This document shows positions 16,179-26,003 of a stretch of DNA of 64,000 nt, one piece after another; the first letter of the stretch is position 1; each line of letters opens with the position of its first letter. The notes below the pieces were generated by a model. It ran no database searches. It was not told the origin of the DNA and saw only the letters and a program-made list of their open reading frames with translations. Both the position numbers and the translations under genes were made by a program. Source of the DNA: Parasaccharibacter apium (GTDB lineage Bacteria > Pseudomonadota > Alphaproteobacteria > Acetobacterales > Acetobacteraceae); contig NZ_MEJG01000003.1 of the NCBI RefSeq assembly GCF_002592045.1, positions 310,001 through 374,000 on the forward strand. The letters are read 5' to 3'.

Positions 16179-16937
16179 ATGGTGTTCGCTCGCATTCACC
16201 GTTTTTTCAGCCGCGTTGCCGTTACCGAAGACGCACAACATAAATACCCTCAGGAATTAGCAGAGATATATCGCAAAGCGTGTGAAGGACATGTTTTAGA
16301 GCAAGTTTTACTTGGTAAAGCATTGCTCAATAGCCGCTATATTGCCCGGGATGAAAAACGGGCTCATGACTGGTTTGTTGTAGCCGCATCAGCCAATTAT
16401 GGGCCGGCTCATAATATGCTGGGACGTTGCGCCCAATTTGGGTGGGGCTGCCCTTTAGACCTCACCGAAGCCGTACGCCATTACGAGAGAGCCGCCCAAA
16501 CCGGGGATTTATGGGGGATTTATAATCTCGGCATCTGCCATATGCGCGGCTTAGGGGTGGAGGCAGACCGCAAAGCCGCTTTTAACTTCTTCCGCCGTGC
16601 AGCACTGCGCGGTCATGCTAAATCTATGAACCTTCTTGCCCGCTTTATTGAGGAAGGATGGGAGACACCGCCAAACCCCGCCGCCGCGCTAGATTGGTAT
16701 CGCCTCTCTGCCGAAGGGGGCGATTATCGTGGCCAACATAATTACGCCACAGCCCTCCTCAGCATGGGCCAACCAGAAGCGGCATTGCATTATTGGCGGC
16801 TAGCGGTAAAAGACGCCACGCCTGACATTCTCCAAGCCATGCACCGAGATTTAAGCGAACCTGACGCGCCTCAAGACCCAGAACTCATGGCAACCCTGCA
16901 ACGCAGGCTAAAAGAGGCTCTAGCCACAAAGAGCTAG
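16179..16937 (+). CDS. SEL1-repeat (tetratricopeptide-like) protein
   Basis: The 252-residue protein consists largely of SEL1-like helical repeats. Units such as AHNMLGRCAQFGWGCPLDLTEAVRHYE, LWGIYNLGICHMRGLGVEADRKA and AKSMNLLARFIEEG show the A-x-N-L-G...G..V..D...A....R pattern. Such repeats mediate protein-protein contacts. No signal peptide is visible. The start at 16179 has GAGG 13 bases upstream. It converges on ilvE. I cannot name a partner. Confidence 0.85.
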   Translation: MVFARIHRFFSRVAVTEDAQHKYPQELAEIYRKACEGHVLEQVLLGKALLNSRYIARDEKRAHDWFVVAASANYGPAHNMLGRCAQFGWGCPLDLTEAVRHYERAAQTGDLWGIYNLGICHMRGLGVEADRKAAFNFFRRAALRGHAKSMNLLARFIEEGWETPPNPAAALDWYRLSAEGGDYRGQHNYATALLSMGQPEAALHYWRLAVKDATPDILQAMHRDLSEPDAPQDPELMATLQRRLKEALATKS

Positions 16938-16950
16938 AGCCCCAAACACA

Positions 16951-18036
16951 TTAGAGGGCGACCGGATGGACCCAGCCGAACGGGTCAGCCTCCTCACCGC
17001 GTTGCAAGCCGCAGAGAGCGTTGCGCAACTTCATCGTAACAGGCCCAGCCGTCTTGCCATCCCCAAAGGCAACAGACCCCGCTTTACGGCGGAACTCCCC
17101 AATCGGGGAAATGACGGCAGCCGTGCCACATGCAAAGGCTTCGGTAATGTCCCCTGTGGCCGCAGCCTTAAAGACATCCTCAATCGCCAAAGGCTCCTCC
17201 ACCATCGTAAGGCCCATATGACGGCCCAGCTTGAGGATACTATCGCGTGTAATCCCGCGCAGAATCGTGCCCCCTAATGGCGGGGTCACCACGCTGCCAT
17301 CTTTCCGCACGAACATAACATTCATACCGCCCATTTCATCAATAAAGCGGCGTTCCTTCGCATCAAGGAACAGCACTTGGCTACAGCCATTATCGCTTGC
17401 CTCTTGCTGCGGGAGCAAGCTAGAGGCGTAATTACCACCACATTTTGCCTCTCCCGTACCCCCTATAGCGGCGCGTGTATAATGCTCCGATACCCAAACA
17501 GGGATGCTGCCATTCCCGCTAAAATAGCCCCCCACTGGGCTTGCCAGCACGATAAAGAGATATTCATTAGCCCGCTTTACGCCAAGGAAAACCTCATTAG
17601 AAATCATAAAGGGGCGGAGATAGAGGCTCTTTTCTGCCTCCGCGGGAACCCAATCCCGATCCACTTTCAACAGAGCCTTAATAGCCCCGAGGAAAAGCTC
17701 CTCAGGCAATTCCGCCATAGAAAGACGGCGTGCTGAGGCTGCAAAACGTGCTGCATTGGCCTCCGGGCGGAATAAGCTTACCGCACCATCTTTACCACGA
17801 TAGGCTTTTAGCCCCTCAAAAATCTCTTGCCCATAATGCAGCACGGTAGAGGCCGGGTCGATTTGCAGCGGCTGACGGGGGATAATTTTGGCATCATACC
17901 ACCCTTGCCCGTCTTTGTAGCGGATAACCGCCATATGGTCGGTAAATACACGCCCGAACTTGGGGTCGGCCATTAAAGCGGCCCGTTGCTCAGCTGATGT
18001 CGGTGTTGTTGTTTGCTCAACCGTAAACTCTACCAT
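16951..18036 (-). CDS. ilvE: Branched-chain amino acid aminotransferase
   Basis: This PLP enzyme of fold type IV makes Leu, Ile and Val from their keto acids using glutamate. The 361-residue length fits the longer (eukaryote-like) BCAT subgroup. Visible features are VLHYGQEIFEGLKAYRG, the PLP-lysine block GTGEAKCGGNYASSLLPQQ, FIDEMGGMNVMFV, PLGGTILRGITRDSIL, and AFACGTAAVISPIG. The start at 18036 is an ATG. Its 200-base upstream region carries a 17-base perfect palindrome at 18092-18108 that may be an operator. No other ilv genes are adjacent. Confidence 0.95.
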   Translation of the reverse strand: MVEFTVEQTTTPTSAEQRAALMADPKFGRVFTDHMAVIRYKDGQGWYDAKIIPRQPLQIDPASTVLHYGQEIFEGLKAYRGKDGAVSLFRPEANAARFAASARRLSMAELPEELFLGAIKALLKVDRDWVPAEAEKSLYLRPFMISNEVFLGVKRANEYLFIVLASPVGGYFSGNGSIPVWVSEHYTRAAIGGTGEAKCGGNYASSLLPQQEASDNGCSQVLFLDAKERRFIDEMGGMNVMFVRKDGSVVTPPLGGTILRGITRDSILKLGRHMGLTMVEEPLAIEDVFKAAATGDITEAFACGTAAVISPIGEFRRKAGSVAFGDGKTAGPVTMKLRNALCGLQRGEEADPFGWVHPVAL

Positions 18037-18091
18037 GGAACCTCTCCTATCTTCCCAGCGCGCCTCAAAACCAACGTTTAAAGTAGGATAT

Positions 18092-18108
18092 AAGACATAC
18101 TATGTCTT
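18092..18108. promoter_or_regulatory. 17-base perfect palindrome upstream of ilvE
   Basis: AAGACATA-C-TATGTCTT is an exact inverted repeat in an AT-rich stretch 56-72 bases before the ilvE ATG. It is symmetric enough to be a dimeric regulator site. The regulator is unknown. Confidence 0.4.
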
Positions 18109-18170
18109 TTAAAGATATTTTATTGAAACTTTATATCTCAAAACAACCTAACGAAAAAAGCCTCATTATA

Positions 18171-18202
18171 AAAAAACCCCCACCTGCAAGAGGTGAGGGT
18201 TT
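18171..18202 (-). terminator. Rho-independent terminator of the rplM-rpsI operon
   Basis: On the minus strand an A-tract and CCTCACCTC arm pair with GAGGTG/CAGGTGGGGG-like bases, followed by a run of T. It lies 39 bases past the rpsI stop. Confidence 0.8.
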
Positions 18203-18240
18203 CTTCTCTGGCCCAAGCCAGCCTCCACGTAAGAAGGAAA

Positions 18241-18744
18241 TTAACGCTTGGAGAACTGGAAGGAACGGCGAGCCTTAGCCTTACCGTATTTCTTACGCTC
18301 GACAACACGGCTATCGCGCGTCAGGAAGCCAGCCATCTTCAGCACGCCACGCAACTCTGGCTCATAATGAGTCAAAGCGCGGGAAATACCATGACGAACA
18401 GCCCCAGCCTGCCCAGACAGACCACCACCGCTCACAGTGCAATAAACATCAAACTGATTATCACGATCTGTCAGCAAGAAAGGCTGATTGATGAGCATGC
18501 GCAGCACGGGGCGAGCAAAATATGTTGCCACCGGGCGACCATTAACAACAATCTCACCCTTACCAGGCTTAATCCATACGCGGGCAACGGCATCCTTACG
18601 GCGGCCTGTCGCGTAAGACCGGCCTTGCTTATCGCGCTTAACTTCATAAACAGGGGCTGCATTAGCAACAGCAGGGGCCGCATTGGCGAGGTCCTGCAAT
18701 GTGCCGGTACGCTCGGCGGCGGTGCGCTCTTGAGTTTCTGACAT
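18241..18744 (-). CDS. rpsI: 30S ribosomal protein S9
   Basis: S9 binds 16S rRNA in the 30S head and its basic tail reaches the P site. The 167-residue protein has an acidic N-terminal extension of about 40 residues, common in alphaproteobacteria. The core follows: [38 protein letters not shown] and the ending [17 protein letters not shown]. It follows rplM by 11 bases in the conserved rplM-rpsI operon and is followed by a terminator. Confidence 0.98.
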   Translation of the reverse strand: MSETQERTAAERTGTLQDLANAAPAVANAAPVYEVKRDKQGRSYATGRRKDAVARVWIKPGKGEIVVNGRPVATYFARPVLRMLINQPFLLTDRDNQFDVYCTVSGGGLSGQAGAVRHGISRALTHYEPELRGVLKMAGFLTRDSRVVERKKYGKAKARRSFQFSKR

Positions 18745-18755
18745 AGTGACAGGCC

Positions 18756-19229
18756 TTACGACTGACGTTTCAGGATATTCTTACGATTTAGGGACGCAAC
18801 ATCCAGCACCTCTGGCTTTTGTCCCTCATGCGGATGCTCTGTACCCGCATAAACGTAAAGATGCTTCATCTGTGCGCGCTGAAGTGGGCCACGAGAAATC
18901 ATCCGTTCGACAGCTTTCTCCACGACCTGACCAGGGTTTTTCCCCTCAAGACGCTGGGTGATGCTGCGCTCTTTAATCCCGCCGGGATGACCGGTATGGT
19001 AGTGAAAGAGCTTCTGGCCGACTTTATTGCCTGTCAGAGCGATCTTCTCAGCATTAATAACGACAACCGCATCCCCGCAATCAACATGCGGTGTGTATTG
19101 CGGCTTATGCTTACCACGCAGACGGTTAGCAATGATGGTGGCGAGACGACCCAAGACCAGCCCTTCGGCATCGATCAGGATCCATTTTCTCGTCACCTCC
19201 GCGGGTTTCAGCGAAAGTGTAGTCTTCAT
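18756..19229 (-). CDS. rplM: 50S ribosomal protein L13
   Basis: L13 is an early-assembly protein of the 50S subunit. The 157 residues include [50 protein letters not shown] and VEKAVERMI, all usual for L13. The ATG at 19229 lies about 120 bases after a good promoter (19352-19380). L13 is co-transcribed with S9. Its leader is not obviously structured, so any autoregulation is not visible. Confidence 0.98.
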   Translation of the reverse strand: MKTTLSLKPAEVTRKWILIDAEGLVLGRLATIIANRLRGKHKPQYTPHVDCGDAVVVINAEKIALTGNKVGQKLFHYHTGHPGGIKERSITQRLEGKNPGQVVEKAVERMISRGPLQRAQMKHLYVYAGTEHPHEGQKPEVLDVASLNRKNILKRQS

Positions 19230-19351
19230 GACGTATCATTTCCTGTTTGAGGCACCACACCAAAATAGTGCCAGAAAAAGGACCGCCCCCAGCATCACCT
19301 TCCCTTTCTAAGGGCCGATCCACATGCCAGAAACAGTTCTAAGATGCGTGC

Positions 19352-19380
19352 CTTATCGCGAGTAGATCGGGAAAGGTCAA
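19352..19380 (-). promoter_or_regulatory. Sigma-70-type promoter for rplM-rpsI
   Basis: On the minus strand TTGACC is followed by a 17-base spacer and GATAAG. It lies 120-150 bases before the rplM ATG and is close to the housekeeping consensus. Confidence 0.65.
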
Positions 19381-19440
19381 GCCCTTTCTTTTTATTATCA
19401 ATCTCTAAAAACCGCTAAAAACAGCCATTTCTTTAAGTGT

Positions 19441-19468
19441 GGTATTATTTTACCGTAAAATAATGACC
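19441..19468. promoter_or_regulatory. 28-base palindrome between rplM and the AsmA-like gene
   Basis: A perfect 10-base inverted repeat around one base (ATTATTTTAC-C-GTAAAATAAT, 19444-19464) has GGT/ACC flanks that extend the symmetry with one offset. It lies about 107 bases before the AsmA-like start and upstream of the rplM promoter. It looks like an operator for a dimeric regulator. No plausible T-run makes it a terminator. Apart from this and the rplM promoter, 19230-19574 holds no gene. Confidence 0.45.
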
Positions 19469-19574
19469 CTCTTTTGCCCTTTTTATCACTTGCCACTGCT
19501 CTCCCAGTTTGCCCCTCATGCTGCTGATGCTATTGTACAACCTATTATAGTGTGCCCAGATAAGGTTTTTCTGC

Positions 19575-21179
19575 ATGAAACGGTTATGGCTCTCCCTGTG
19601 TCTAGCCTCTCTTGTCATCATTATGGGGGGACTCGGCATTTATCGTGAGGCCGGTGTACGCCTCTCTCATGCGTTAGAACGCTTCCGCACCGCTTTACCA
19701 ATAGAGGCCAGCTTCCATTATCGTAAAGTCCGCCCGGCCCTCCTTCTGGGTGGAATCACCCTTTATGATGTGTCCTTCCGTTATAAAGACACAGCCTTTC
19801 AGGCACGACGGATCCGTTTTGGGTATCCTAAACTTCTCTCCAACGGGACGTTAAGCCTCGCTAGCCTACGTTTAGAGGCCCCAAGCTATACTAATCACAC
19901 TCATCACATCACAGCCACACAAGCCAACTTCCATCATCTGCTCATCCCCTCCTCCGCCGAGACATTGCATGAGGGCCATGATGAGGCCGATAGTATGCAC
20001 TCCCTTGTCGCCATTATGTCTTTTGAGCCAGAAGATATTACCTCCTTACGCTTTGAGCATATGGCGTTAGACCATCTATCTGTTAACAGCCTGCCTACCG
20101 CAGCAAGCCAAGAGAGCCCCACCCCTAACCGCCCTTTTACCATTCACGCATTATCTGCTGATAATCTCATCGTAGAGGGATACGGAAAAGGGGTACGCGT
20201 CCATACTCTTATGGAGGGGGTCTCGCTGGATGTACGCTTCCCTGGGGGGAATAATGGTACGATCCCCCCTATCCTACGGCAAATCTTATTGCCCACGCAA
20301 AATGGAACGATACCACAAGCTGAGACGCCCTTTGCAGCCCATCTTGCCCTCCAACATTTAGAGGCGCGGCAAGGCTACATCCAATGGCTGAAACACCCTA
20401 GTCGGCAAGAAGAAAAACCAGCAGAAGCATTCTGGCAAGACCCTGCCGCTCCCTTATGGGAAAAACCAGGGAAAATGGAAATAACGGGGCTATCGCTCAT
20501 CCTCAACCAAGCTGATCATCGTCGCACTATCAGCCTTGCCCATCTCACTGGTGAACGGCGCGATGATAAAAACAGCCTCCATACGGAAGCTGATCTACAA
20601 GGGCTGACCACCCAACTTGCCCCACCGCCATCGCTTAATATCGCCACCATTACCATGCCTGGCAATTATCATATCAACACGACATCTCGGCTCGAAATGG
20701 GATCATGGCGAGAGACACTCCAACTACGGACACTCTTTGGAGCAGATAGCCCTACTCTCATGACGATGGAACTCAACTTACCAGAAATTAACCCGCTCCA
20801 TCTCACTAATGATAACGCAGCGCGCTTTCTCCATGCAGGACAATGCTTGAGTACGGAGCTCTCCGTACAAGGGACGGATTTCTTCTCTTATTACGGGCTG
20901 CTCAGTGACCGTCCCTCCACGTCCTCACCAACTAACGAGGCCACCGCCCTGCCAACACAAAATAAGGCCATTTCATCACGCTTTAATGCGCTCGCGCTCC
21001 AACGGCCTATCCTTGCCCCTGTTTTAGATTTCCTCCTCAGCCCCAAATCGCGTACCCTAACCATCAAAACAGGCCCACTCTCTTTGGAAGAGCTTGCTCA
21101 TATCGCAACGGATAATACTGATGAATCGCGCTTCGACCGGCTACACGTCCTCAGCGTAACCACGCAAGAGCTACAATAA
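19575..21179 (+). CDS. Uncharacterised periplasmic protein with N-terminal anchor, AsmA/TamB-like
   Basis: The 534-residue protein has one N-terminal helix (about 5-24) and no second membrane span. The body has many beta-strand-like segments with repeated patterns such as LLLGGITLYDVSFRY, ITSLRFEHMALDHLSV and IHALSADNLIVEGY. Such short beta units after a signal anchor resemble AsmA/TamB-like lipid-transfer or envelope proteins. The similarity is weak: I do not see AsmA's defining sequence. The start has TAAGG nine bases upstream. A strong palindrome lies just upstream of the gene. Confidence 0.6.
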   Translation: MKRLWLSLCLASLVIIMGGLGIYREAGVRLSHALERFRTALPIEASFHYRKVRPALLLGGITLYDVSFRYKDTAFQARRIRFGYPKLLSNGTLSLASLRLEAPSYTNHTHHITATQANFHHLLIPSSAETLHEGHDEADSMHSLVAIMSFEPEDITSLRFEHMALDHLSVNSLPTAASQESPTPNRPFTIHALSADNLIVEGYGKGVRVHTLMEGVSLDVRFPGGNNGTIPPILRQILLPTQNGTIPQAETPFAAHLALQHLEARQGYIQWLKHPSRQEEKPAEAFWQDPAAPLWEKPGKMEITGLSLILNQADHRRTISLAHLTGERRDDKNSLHTEADLQGLTTQLAPPPSLNIATITMPGNYHINTTSRLEMGSWRETLQLRTLFGADSPTLMTMELNLPEINPLHLTNDNAARFLHAGQCLSTELSVQGTDFFSYYGLLSDRPSTSSPTNEATALPTQNKAISSRFNALALQRPILAPVLDFLLSPKSRTLTIKTGPLSLEELAHIATDNTDESRFDRLHVLSVTTQELQ

Positions 21180-21233
21180 GGGCTCCCGCCAACTCACGTG
21201 AGAAAGAGATAAATTTTACAAGGGGGAAATTGC

Positions 21234-21310
21234 TGGGGCGAATGACGGGACTTGAACCCGCGACCACCGGTACCACAAACCGGCGCTCTACCAACTGAGC
21301 TACATCCGCC
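21234..21310 (-). tRNA. tRNA-His (anticodon GUG)
   Basis: On the minus strand the anticodon stem CCGGT-type arms enclose TTTGTGG, giving GTG. Acceptor arms GCGGATG and CATTCGC pair (one G-T), with an encoded G-1, C73 and CCA. The D-arm TAGCTCAGTTGGTAGAGC and TTCAAGTCC are canonical. It lies between the AsmA-like gene and the SulP gene; 21311-21535 shows no other gene. Confidence 0.96.
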
Positions 21311-21535
21311 ACACAGCGACCTGATGTTTATTCAATCCTGCTTGTCGCGTCCAGCCCCCTTACAAACATTTTGTCATCTTTTTTTACAAGCTCTCCTCCT
21401 CCTTCGCCCTCCCTCCTCCTAAGATGAGGCGCGGACTTCACAGCTTTTTATGCGCAGCGTATAGTCGGAACTCCCACAGCCACATTAAGCCTTGGCGTAT
21501 CATCATACTGAAGTAGGAAATCACACATCTGATTT

Positions 21536-22990
21536 ATGGCTATGAATCATTACATCCAACAATGGACCCAACGCCCCGTTAAAGAACTCCTCGCTGGGAT
21601 GGTGGGGACTTTTGCGCTGATTCCCGAAGTTATCGCTTTTTCTTATGTTGCGGGGGTCGCCCCTTCCGTCTCGCTCTTTGCCTCTTTTGTCATTTCCGTC
21701 TCCATCGCTATTTTTGGGGGGAGACCGGGGATGATTTCTGGCGGGGCGGGGTCCGTTGCCTTGGTCTTAGCCCCACTGGTCCATGCTCATGGGGTCGATT
21801 ACATGCTCCTCGCCACCCTCATGGCGGGGGGACTGCAAATCCTTTTTGGCGTGCTGCGCCTTCATTCCCTCATGCGGTTTGTCTCCAGCGAAGTCCGCAC
21901 GGGCTTTGTCAATGCGTTGGCGATTCTCATCTTCTCTGCCCAAGTGCCTCAAATGCTGGGGGTCGGGTGGCAAACTCATATGCTGATTCTCATTGGGCTA
22001 GCGGTGATTTACCTGCTGCCGCGCCTCTCGCAAGCCATTCCCTCACCCCTAATTTGCATTGTTATTCTCACGCTTATCACCGTGATTCATCCTATGCCTG
22101 TCCGCACGATTGCGGACCTCGGCCCCCTGCCGACTGGCCTGCCGCATTTCACACTGCCGCATATCCCCCTCACGGCGGAAACATTATCCATCACCTTCCC
22201 TTACGCTCTTGCTGTAGCTGCTGTTGGGTTGTTGGAATCCCTCATGACAGCCAGCGTGGTAGATGACCTCACCGATACGCATGGGAAACCCCAACAAGAA
22301 TGCACCGGCCTTGGAATCTCCAATATTTTTGTCGGGTTGTTTGGTGGAATCGCCGGTTGTGGGATGATTGGCCAAACAGTGGGTAATCTCCGCTATGGCG
22401 GGCGGGGCCGGCTTTCTACCTTCACCGCAGGGGCCTTCTTATTGCTCCTCATGGTTGTGCTGCATCCATGGGTCGCGCGTGTACCTGTGGCAGCCTTGGT
22501 GGCCATCATGATTATGGTCTCCATCAGCACCTTTGCATGGGGGAGCCTAAAGGATATTTTCCATCATCCCAAATTAACCAGCCTTGTGATGATTATCACC
22601 GTCATCGTGGTGGTGCTGACCCATAATCTCGCAGCTGGTGTGTTGGTCGGTGTTTTACTCTCTGGCTTGTTCTTTGCCTGGCATACAGCACGGCTTGTTC
22701 ATGTCCATGCCGTGGAGGAACATAACATCCTCACCTACCAGATACAGGGGCAAATCTTCTTCGCCTCAGCTGACCTCATGGCCGATTTCATGGATTATGA
22801 AACCTCCGCCCCCCGCGTAACGCTAGACCTCTCTCATGCCCGTTTTTGGGATATTACCGCCGTACAAGCCTTAGAAAAGATTGTCGAGAAGTTCCGCAAA
22901 CACGGCAAGGAGGTCACTGTCTGCGGGTTAAATCACGCCCAACATGCCATCCTGACCGAGCAATCTAACGAGGATGCCTTCACTCTCTGA
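21536..22990 (+). CDS. SulP-family anion transporter with STAS domain
   Basis: This inner-membrane SLC26/SulP protein probably imports sulfate, bicarbonate or dicarboxylates. The 484 residues contain 10-12 membrane segments, with ALIPEVIAFSYVAGVAPSVSL, GGRPGMISGGAGSVALVLAP and FGGIAGCGMIGQTVGNLRYG as typical SulP blocks. A short cytoplasmic STAS domain occupies the last ~95 residues, with the nucleotide/phosphate-loop-like DLSHARFWDITAVQALEKI. The substrate cannot be read. Start at 21536 or 21542 is uncertain because the ribosome site is weak. It converges on hflX 24 bases away. Confidence 0.9.
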   Translation: MAMNHYIQQWTQRPVKELLAGMVGTFALIPEVIAFSYVAGVAPSVSLFASFVISVSIAIFGGRPGMISGGAGSVALVLAPLVHAHGVDYMLLATLMAGGLQILFGVLRLHSLMRFVSSEVRTGFVNALAILIFSAQVPQMLGVGWQTHMLILIGLAVIYLLPRLSQAIPSPLICIVILTLITVIHPMPVRTIADLGPLPTGLPHFTLPHIPLTAETLSITFPYALAVAAVGLLESLMTASVVDDLTDTHGKPQQECTGLGISNIFVGLFGGIAGCGMIGQTVGNLRYGGRGRLSTFTAGAFLLLLMVVLHPWVARVPVAALVAIMIMVSISTFAWGSLKDIFHHPKLTSLVMIITVIVVVLTHNLAAGVLVGVLLSGLFFAWHTARLVHVHAVEEHNILTYQIQGQIFFASADLMADFMDYETSAPRVTLDLSHARFWDITAVQALEKIVEKFRKHGKEVTVCGLNHAQHAILTEQSNEDAFTL

Positions 22991-23014
22991 AGGCAGCTCT
23001 CTTTACGCCGTATT

Positions 23015-24331
23015 CTAACCCTCTGGCTGGAGGGTGAGATGCGGGTAATGCCGCACAAAACGCTGCTGGTCAGCTGGGAAGAGACGGACCATGAGGGTGA
23101 GACGCTCCTCCCCATCATGCCGCTCTGTCACCTCCCCATGTTCATAGAGCCACGCTAAAGCGGCTCCCTCTGTCACGGGGATAGAGACGCTAAAACGCTT
23201 CATAGAGCGGGTCATGAAGGCATCAATCGCCTCCATAAGGTCTGGGAGGCCTTCCCCTGTCAGGGCAGAGACAGCAACACTCCCCTCCCGCACAGGAATA
23301 CTGGCTGTCCCACCAAGCAAATCCGCTTTATTGAGGACCTCGATAACACGCTCCGGCCATGCTTCATCCAACATGCCATCGGCCGCCATATCATTAAGTA
23401 CGGACAACACATCATCACGTTGGGCAGCACTATCTGGGTGCGCAGCATCGCGGACATGGAGGATAATATCAGCCTCTGCTACTTCCTCTAAAGTTGCGCG
23501 GAAGGCGGCAATCAACTCCGTAGGGAGGTCGCTAATAAACCCCACCGTGTCCGATAAAATCACCCGCCGCCCGGAAGGGAGCGTCAGATTGCGCATTGTG
23601 GGGTCTAGCGTTGCAAAAAGCTGGTCCTGCGCGTGCACACCCGCCCCTGTGATTTTGTTAAAAAGGGTTGATTTCCCTGCATTCGTGTAGCCAACCAACG
23701 CCACAACGGGGAAAGGGACCTTACGGCGCGCATGGCGGTGCAGCCCACGCGTCCGGCGGACTTGCTCTAGCTCCTTACGTAGCTTGACCAGACGCTCATC
23801 CAGCATCCGCCTATCAGCCTCAATCTGCGTTTCCCCCGGCCCCCCGAGGAAGCCAAACCCACCGCGTTGCCGCTCCAAATGCGTCCAAAGCCTTACAAGG
23901 CGGGAGCGTTGATACTCCAAATGTGCAAGCTCGACCTGCAACACACCTTCCCGCGTGGCAGCCCGTGCGCCGAAAATATCAAGGATTAAGCCCGTACGGT
24001 CCACGACCTTACAGCCCATCGCTTTTTCTAAATTACGTTGCTGCGCGGGTGAGAGACGCGCATCCACTACCACAACCCCAACGGATTCTGCTTTGACAAT
24101 CTCCGTCAGTTCCTCCACCTGCCCTGCCCCCAGCAAGGTCGCTGGCCGCCGCGCCCTTAGCGGGTAAATCGCCGTATGGACAATCTCTAACCCAATCGAT
24201 GCCGCCAGCCCTACGGCTTCCTCAAGGCGTGCCGCAGCCGCGCGCCCTTCAAGAAAAGCCTGCTTTTCCGCGGGGAGGATAACAGCAGCGAGGGTCGGTT
24301 TACGGGCTGTATCGTGCAAAGGCTGCTTCAC
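23015..24331 (-). CDS. hflX: Ribosome-associated GTPase HflX
   Basis: HflX is a GTPase that splits stalled or stressed 70S ribosomes. The 438-residue protein has the HflX N-terminal domain with [17 protein letters not shown] and [16 protein letters not shown], the coiled stretch [14 protein letters not shown], and a G domain with the P-loop [33 protein letters not shown] and NKADLL. Its ATG overlaps the hfq stop by four bases (ATGA), as in many alphaproteobacteria. Confidence 0.96.
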   Translation of the reverse strand: MKQPLHDTARKPTLAAVILPAEKQAFLEGRAAAARLEEAVGLAASIGLEIVHTAIYPLRARRPATLLGAGQVEELTEIVKAESVGVVVVDARLSPAQQRNLEKAMGCKVVDRTGLILDIFGARAATREGVLQVELAHLEYQRSRLVRLWTHLERQRGGFGFLGGPGETQIEADRRMLDERLVKLRKELEQVRRTRGLHRHARRKVPFPVVALVGYTNAGKSTLFNKITGAGVHAQDQLFATLDPTMRNLTLPSGRRVILSDTVGFISDLPTELIAAFRATLEEVAEADIILHVRDAAHPDSAAQRDDVLSVLNDMAADGMLDEAWPERVIEVLNKADLLGGTASIPVREGSVAVSALTGEGLPDLMEAIDAFMTRSMKRFSVSIPVTEGAALAWLYEHGEVTERHDGEERLTLMVRLFPADQQRFVRHYPHLTLQPEG

Positions 24332-24570
24332 AGCATATCCGGCAAAGCAGCAACAGGCATAATCGTGCTCACCGCATGTTTATAGACGAGCTGTACATGA
24401 CCATCCCGGCGTAGCAACACGCTCTCATCATCAAATTGAGCGATGACGCCTTGTAGCTTCACCCCATTGACTAAAAAGACCGTCACCGCTTCTTCCTGCT
24501 GCTGCACATAGGCCAAAAACTGCCTCTGCACATCGCTCCCTTTTGGCTCTACCATATGGTCCTTCTTCAC
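24328..24570 (-). CDS. hfq: RNA-binding protein Hfq
   Basis: Hfq is the hexameric Sm-like chaperone that pairs small RNAs with mRNAs. The 80 residues include the Sm1 motif [20 protein letters not shown] with LLRRDG and the Sm2 motif [12 protein letters not shown]. The N-terminal [11 protein letters not shown] is the RNA distal/proximal region. Start and stop each overlap their neighbours by four bases (ntrX and hflX), so this is a tightly coupled unit. Confidence 0.97.
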   Translation of the reverse strand: MKKDHMVEPKGSDVQRQFLAYVQQQEEAVTVFLVNGVKLQGVIAQFDDESVLLRRDGHVQLVYKHAVSTIMPVAALPDML

Positions 24571-25994
24571 TTTGCTTCCTGCCCGCTTCGCGCTGATTGA
24601 GCAGCAGAGCGATCCTCTTGCGTGACGCCCAGTTGTTTTAATTTACGATGTAGCGCGCTGCGCTCCATACACACAAAATTCGCTGTCCGGCTGATATTAC
24701 CACCAAAGCGCATAAGCTGGACTTGCAGATATTGCGTCTCAAAATGGTCCCGCGCCTCACGCAGGGGCAGGCTCATCACATCGGCCTCCGCAGTAAGGCA
24801 TGTCATAGAGGGGGCCCCCTCGCGCACAATATCAGGCAACATCTCCGCCCGGATGATGTTGGACTGCTCCCCCTCCCCAGCGGGAAGCATAATGAGCATA
24901 CGCTCCATCAAATTACGCAGCTCACGAATATTGCCCGGCCAATCGTAAGTTTGCAGACATGCCAACGCATCGACCGACAATGTCCGCACAGGCAAGCCAG
25001 AGGAGCGTGCGCAACTTTCCAAGAAATATTGAGCCAGCATAGGGATATCCTCTGGCCGCTCCGCCAAAGAGGGGACCTGCAACGGCACAACAGCGAGGCG
25101 GTAATATAAATCCTCCCGGAAGTGCCGTGCTGTAATCTCTGCCTGCAAATCCCGGCTTGTTGCCGCTAAAACGCGAACATCCACCTTCATACTATGCGTC
25201 CCACCGAGACGCTCGAAGGTATTAATCTGCAAAGCCCGCACAATTTTGCCCTGAATCTCCAGCGGCATATCTGCAACTTCATCCAACAAGAGCGTGCCTT
25301 TATGGGCACGCTCTAACAAGCCGGGGCGGCCGGGTTTGCCCTCACTTCCTTCCACCCCAAAAAGTTCTTCCTCAAAATGATCAGGCGCAAGAGCCGCGCA
25401 ATTCAACACCACGAAAGGGCCTTCTGCGCGTTTAGATTGCGCATGAATCATCCGCGCGACCACTTCCTTCCCTGCCCCAGCCGGGCCGGAAATCAACACG
25501 CGTGAGTTTGTAGGGGCCACACGGCTAATTTGCCCACGCAAAGCATTGATCAGCGCGCTATCGCCCATCAATGTCCCTTGCTCACCCGCCCGCAAACGTA
25601 ACTCGGCATTTTCTTTTCGCAACCGTGCTGCCTCTAACGCACGGCGCACAATGACCAATAGCCGGTCCGTCTGAAATGGCTTCTCTAAGAAATCATAAGC
25701 CCCATGATGAAGGCTGGAGACGGCGGTCTCAATCGTCCCATGGCCAGAGATCATAATCACTGGCACATCAGGGCGTTGCTCCTTAAAGAGCTTTAAAAGA
25801 GCCATGCCATCAAGCTGCGAGTTTTGCAGCCAAATATCCAAAATGACGAGCGAGGGGCGGCTCTCCCTAAAAAGACGCATCGCCTCATCAGAATTCGCTG
25901 CATTGCAAGTGAGGTAGCCGTCATCCTCCAAAATCCCAGCTAAGAGAAAGCGGATGTCTGGCTCATCATCAACAATCAGAATTTCATGCTCCAT
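24567..25994 (-). CDS. ntrX: Nitrogen response regulator NtrX
   Basis: NtrX is the response regulator partner of NtrY in alphaproteobacteria, controlling nitrogen, redox and envelope genes. The 475 residues have a receiver domain with phospho-acceptor D53 (LVILDIWLQ), an AAA+ domain with the Walker A GPAGAGKE and Walker [13 protein letters not shown], and a Fis-type helix-turn-helix near 440-455 ([20 protein letters not shown]). The GAFTGA loop that contacts sigma-54 is absent ([13 protein letters not shown]), as in typical NtrX. It sits between ntrY (9-base gap) and hfq (overlap). Confidence 0.94.
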   Translation of the reverse strand: MEHEILIVDDEPDIRFLLAGILEDDGYLTCNAANSDEAMRLFRESRPSLVILDIWLQNSQLDGMALLKLFKEQRPDVPVIMISGHGTIETAVSSLHHGAYDFLEKPFQTDRLLVIVRRALEAARLRKENAELRLRAGEQGTLMGDSALINALRGQISRVAPTNSRVLISGPAGAGKEVVARMIHAQSKRAEGPFVVLNCAALAPDHFEEELFGVEGSEGKPGRPGLLERAHKGTLLLDEVADMPLEIQGKIVRALQINTFERLGGTHSMKVDVRVLAATSRDLQAEITARHFREDLYYRLAVVPLQVPSLAERPEDIPMLAQYFLESCARSSGLPVRTLSVDALACLQTYDWPGNIRELRNLMERMLIMLPAGEGEQSNIIRAEMLPDIVREGAPSMTCLTAEADVMSLPLREARDHFETQYLQVQLMRFGGNISRTANFVCMERSALHRKLKQLGVTQEDRSAAQSARSGQEAK

Positions 25995-26003
25995 GACTTA
26001 CCT

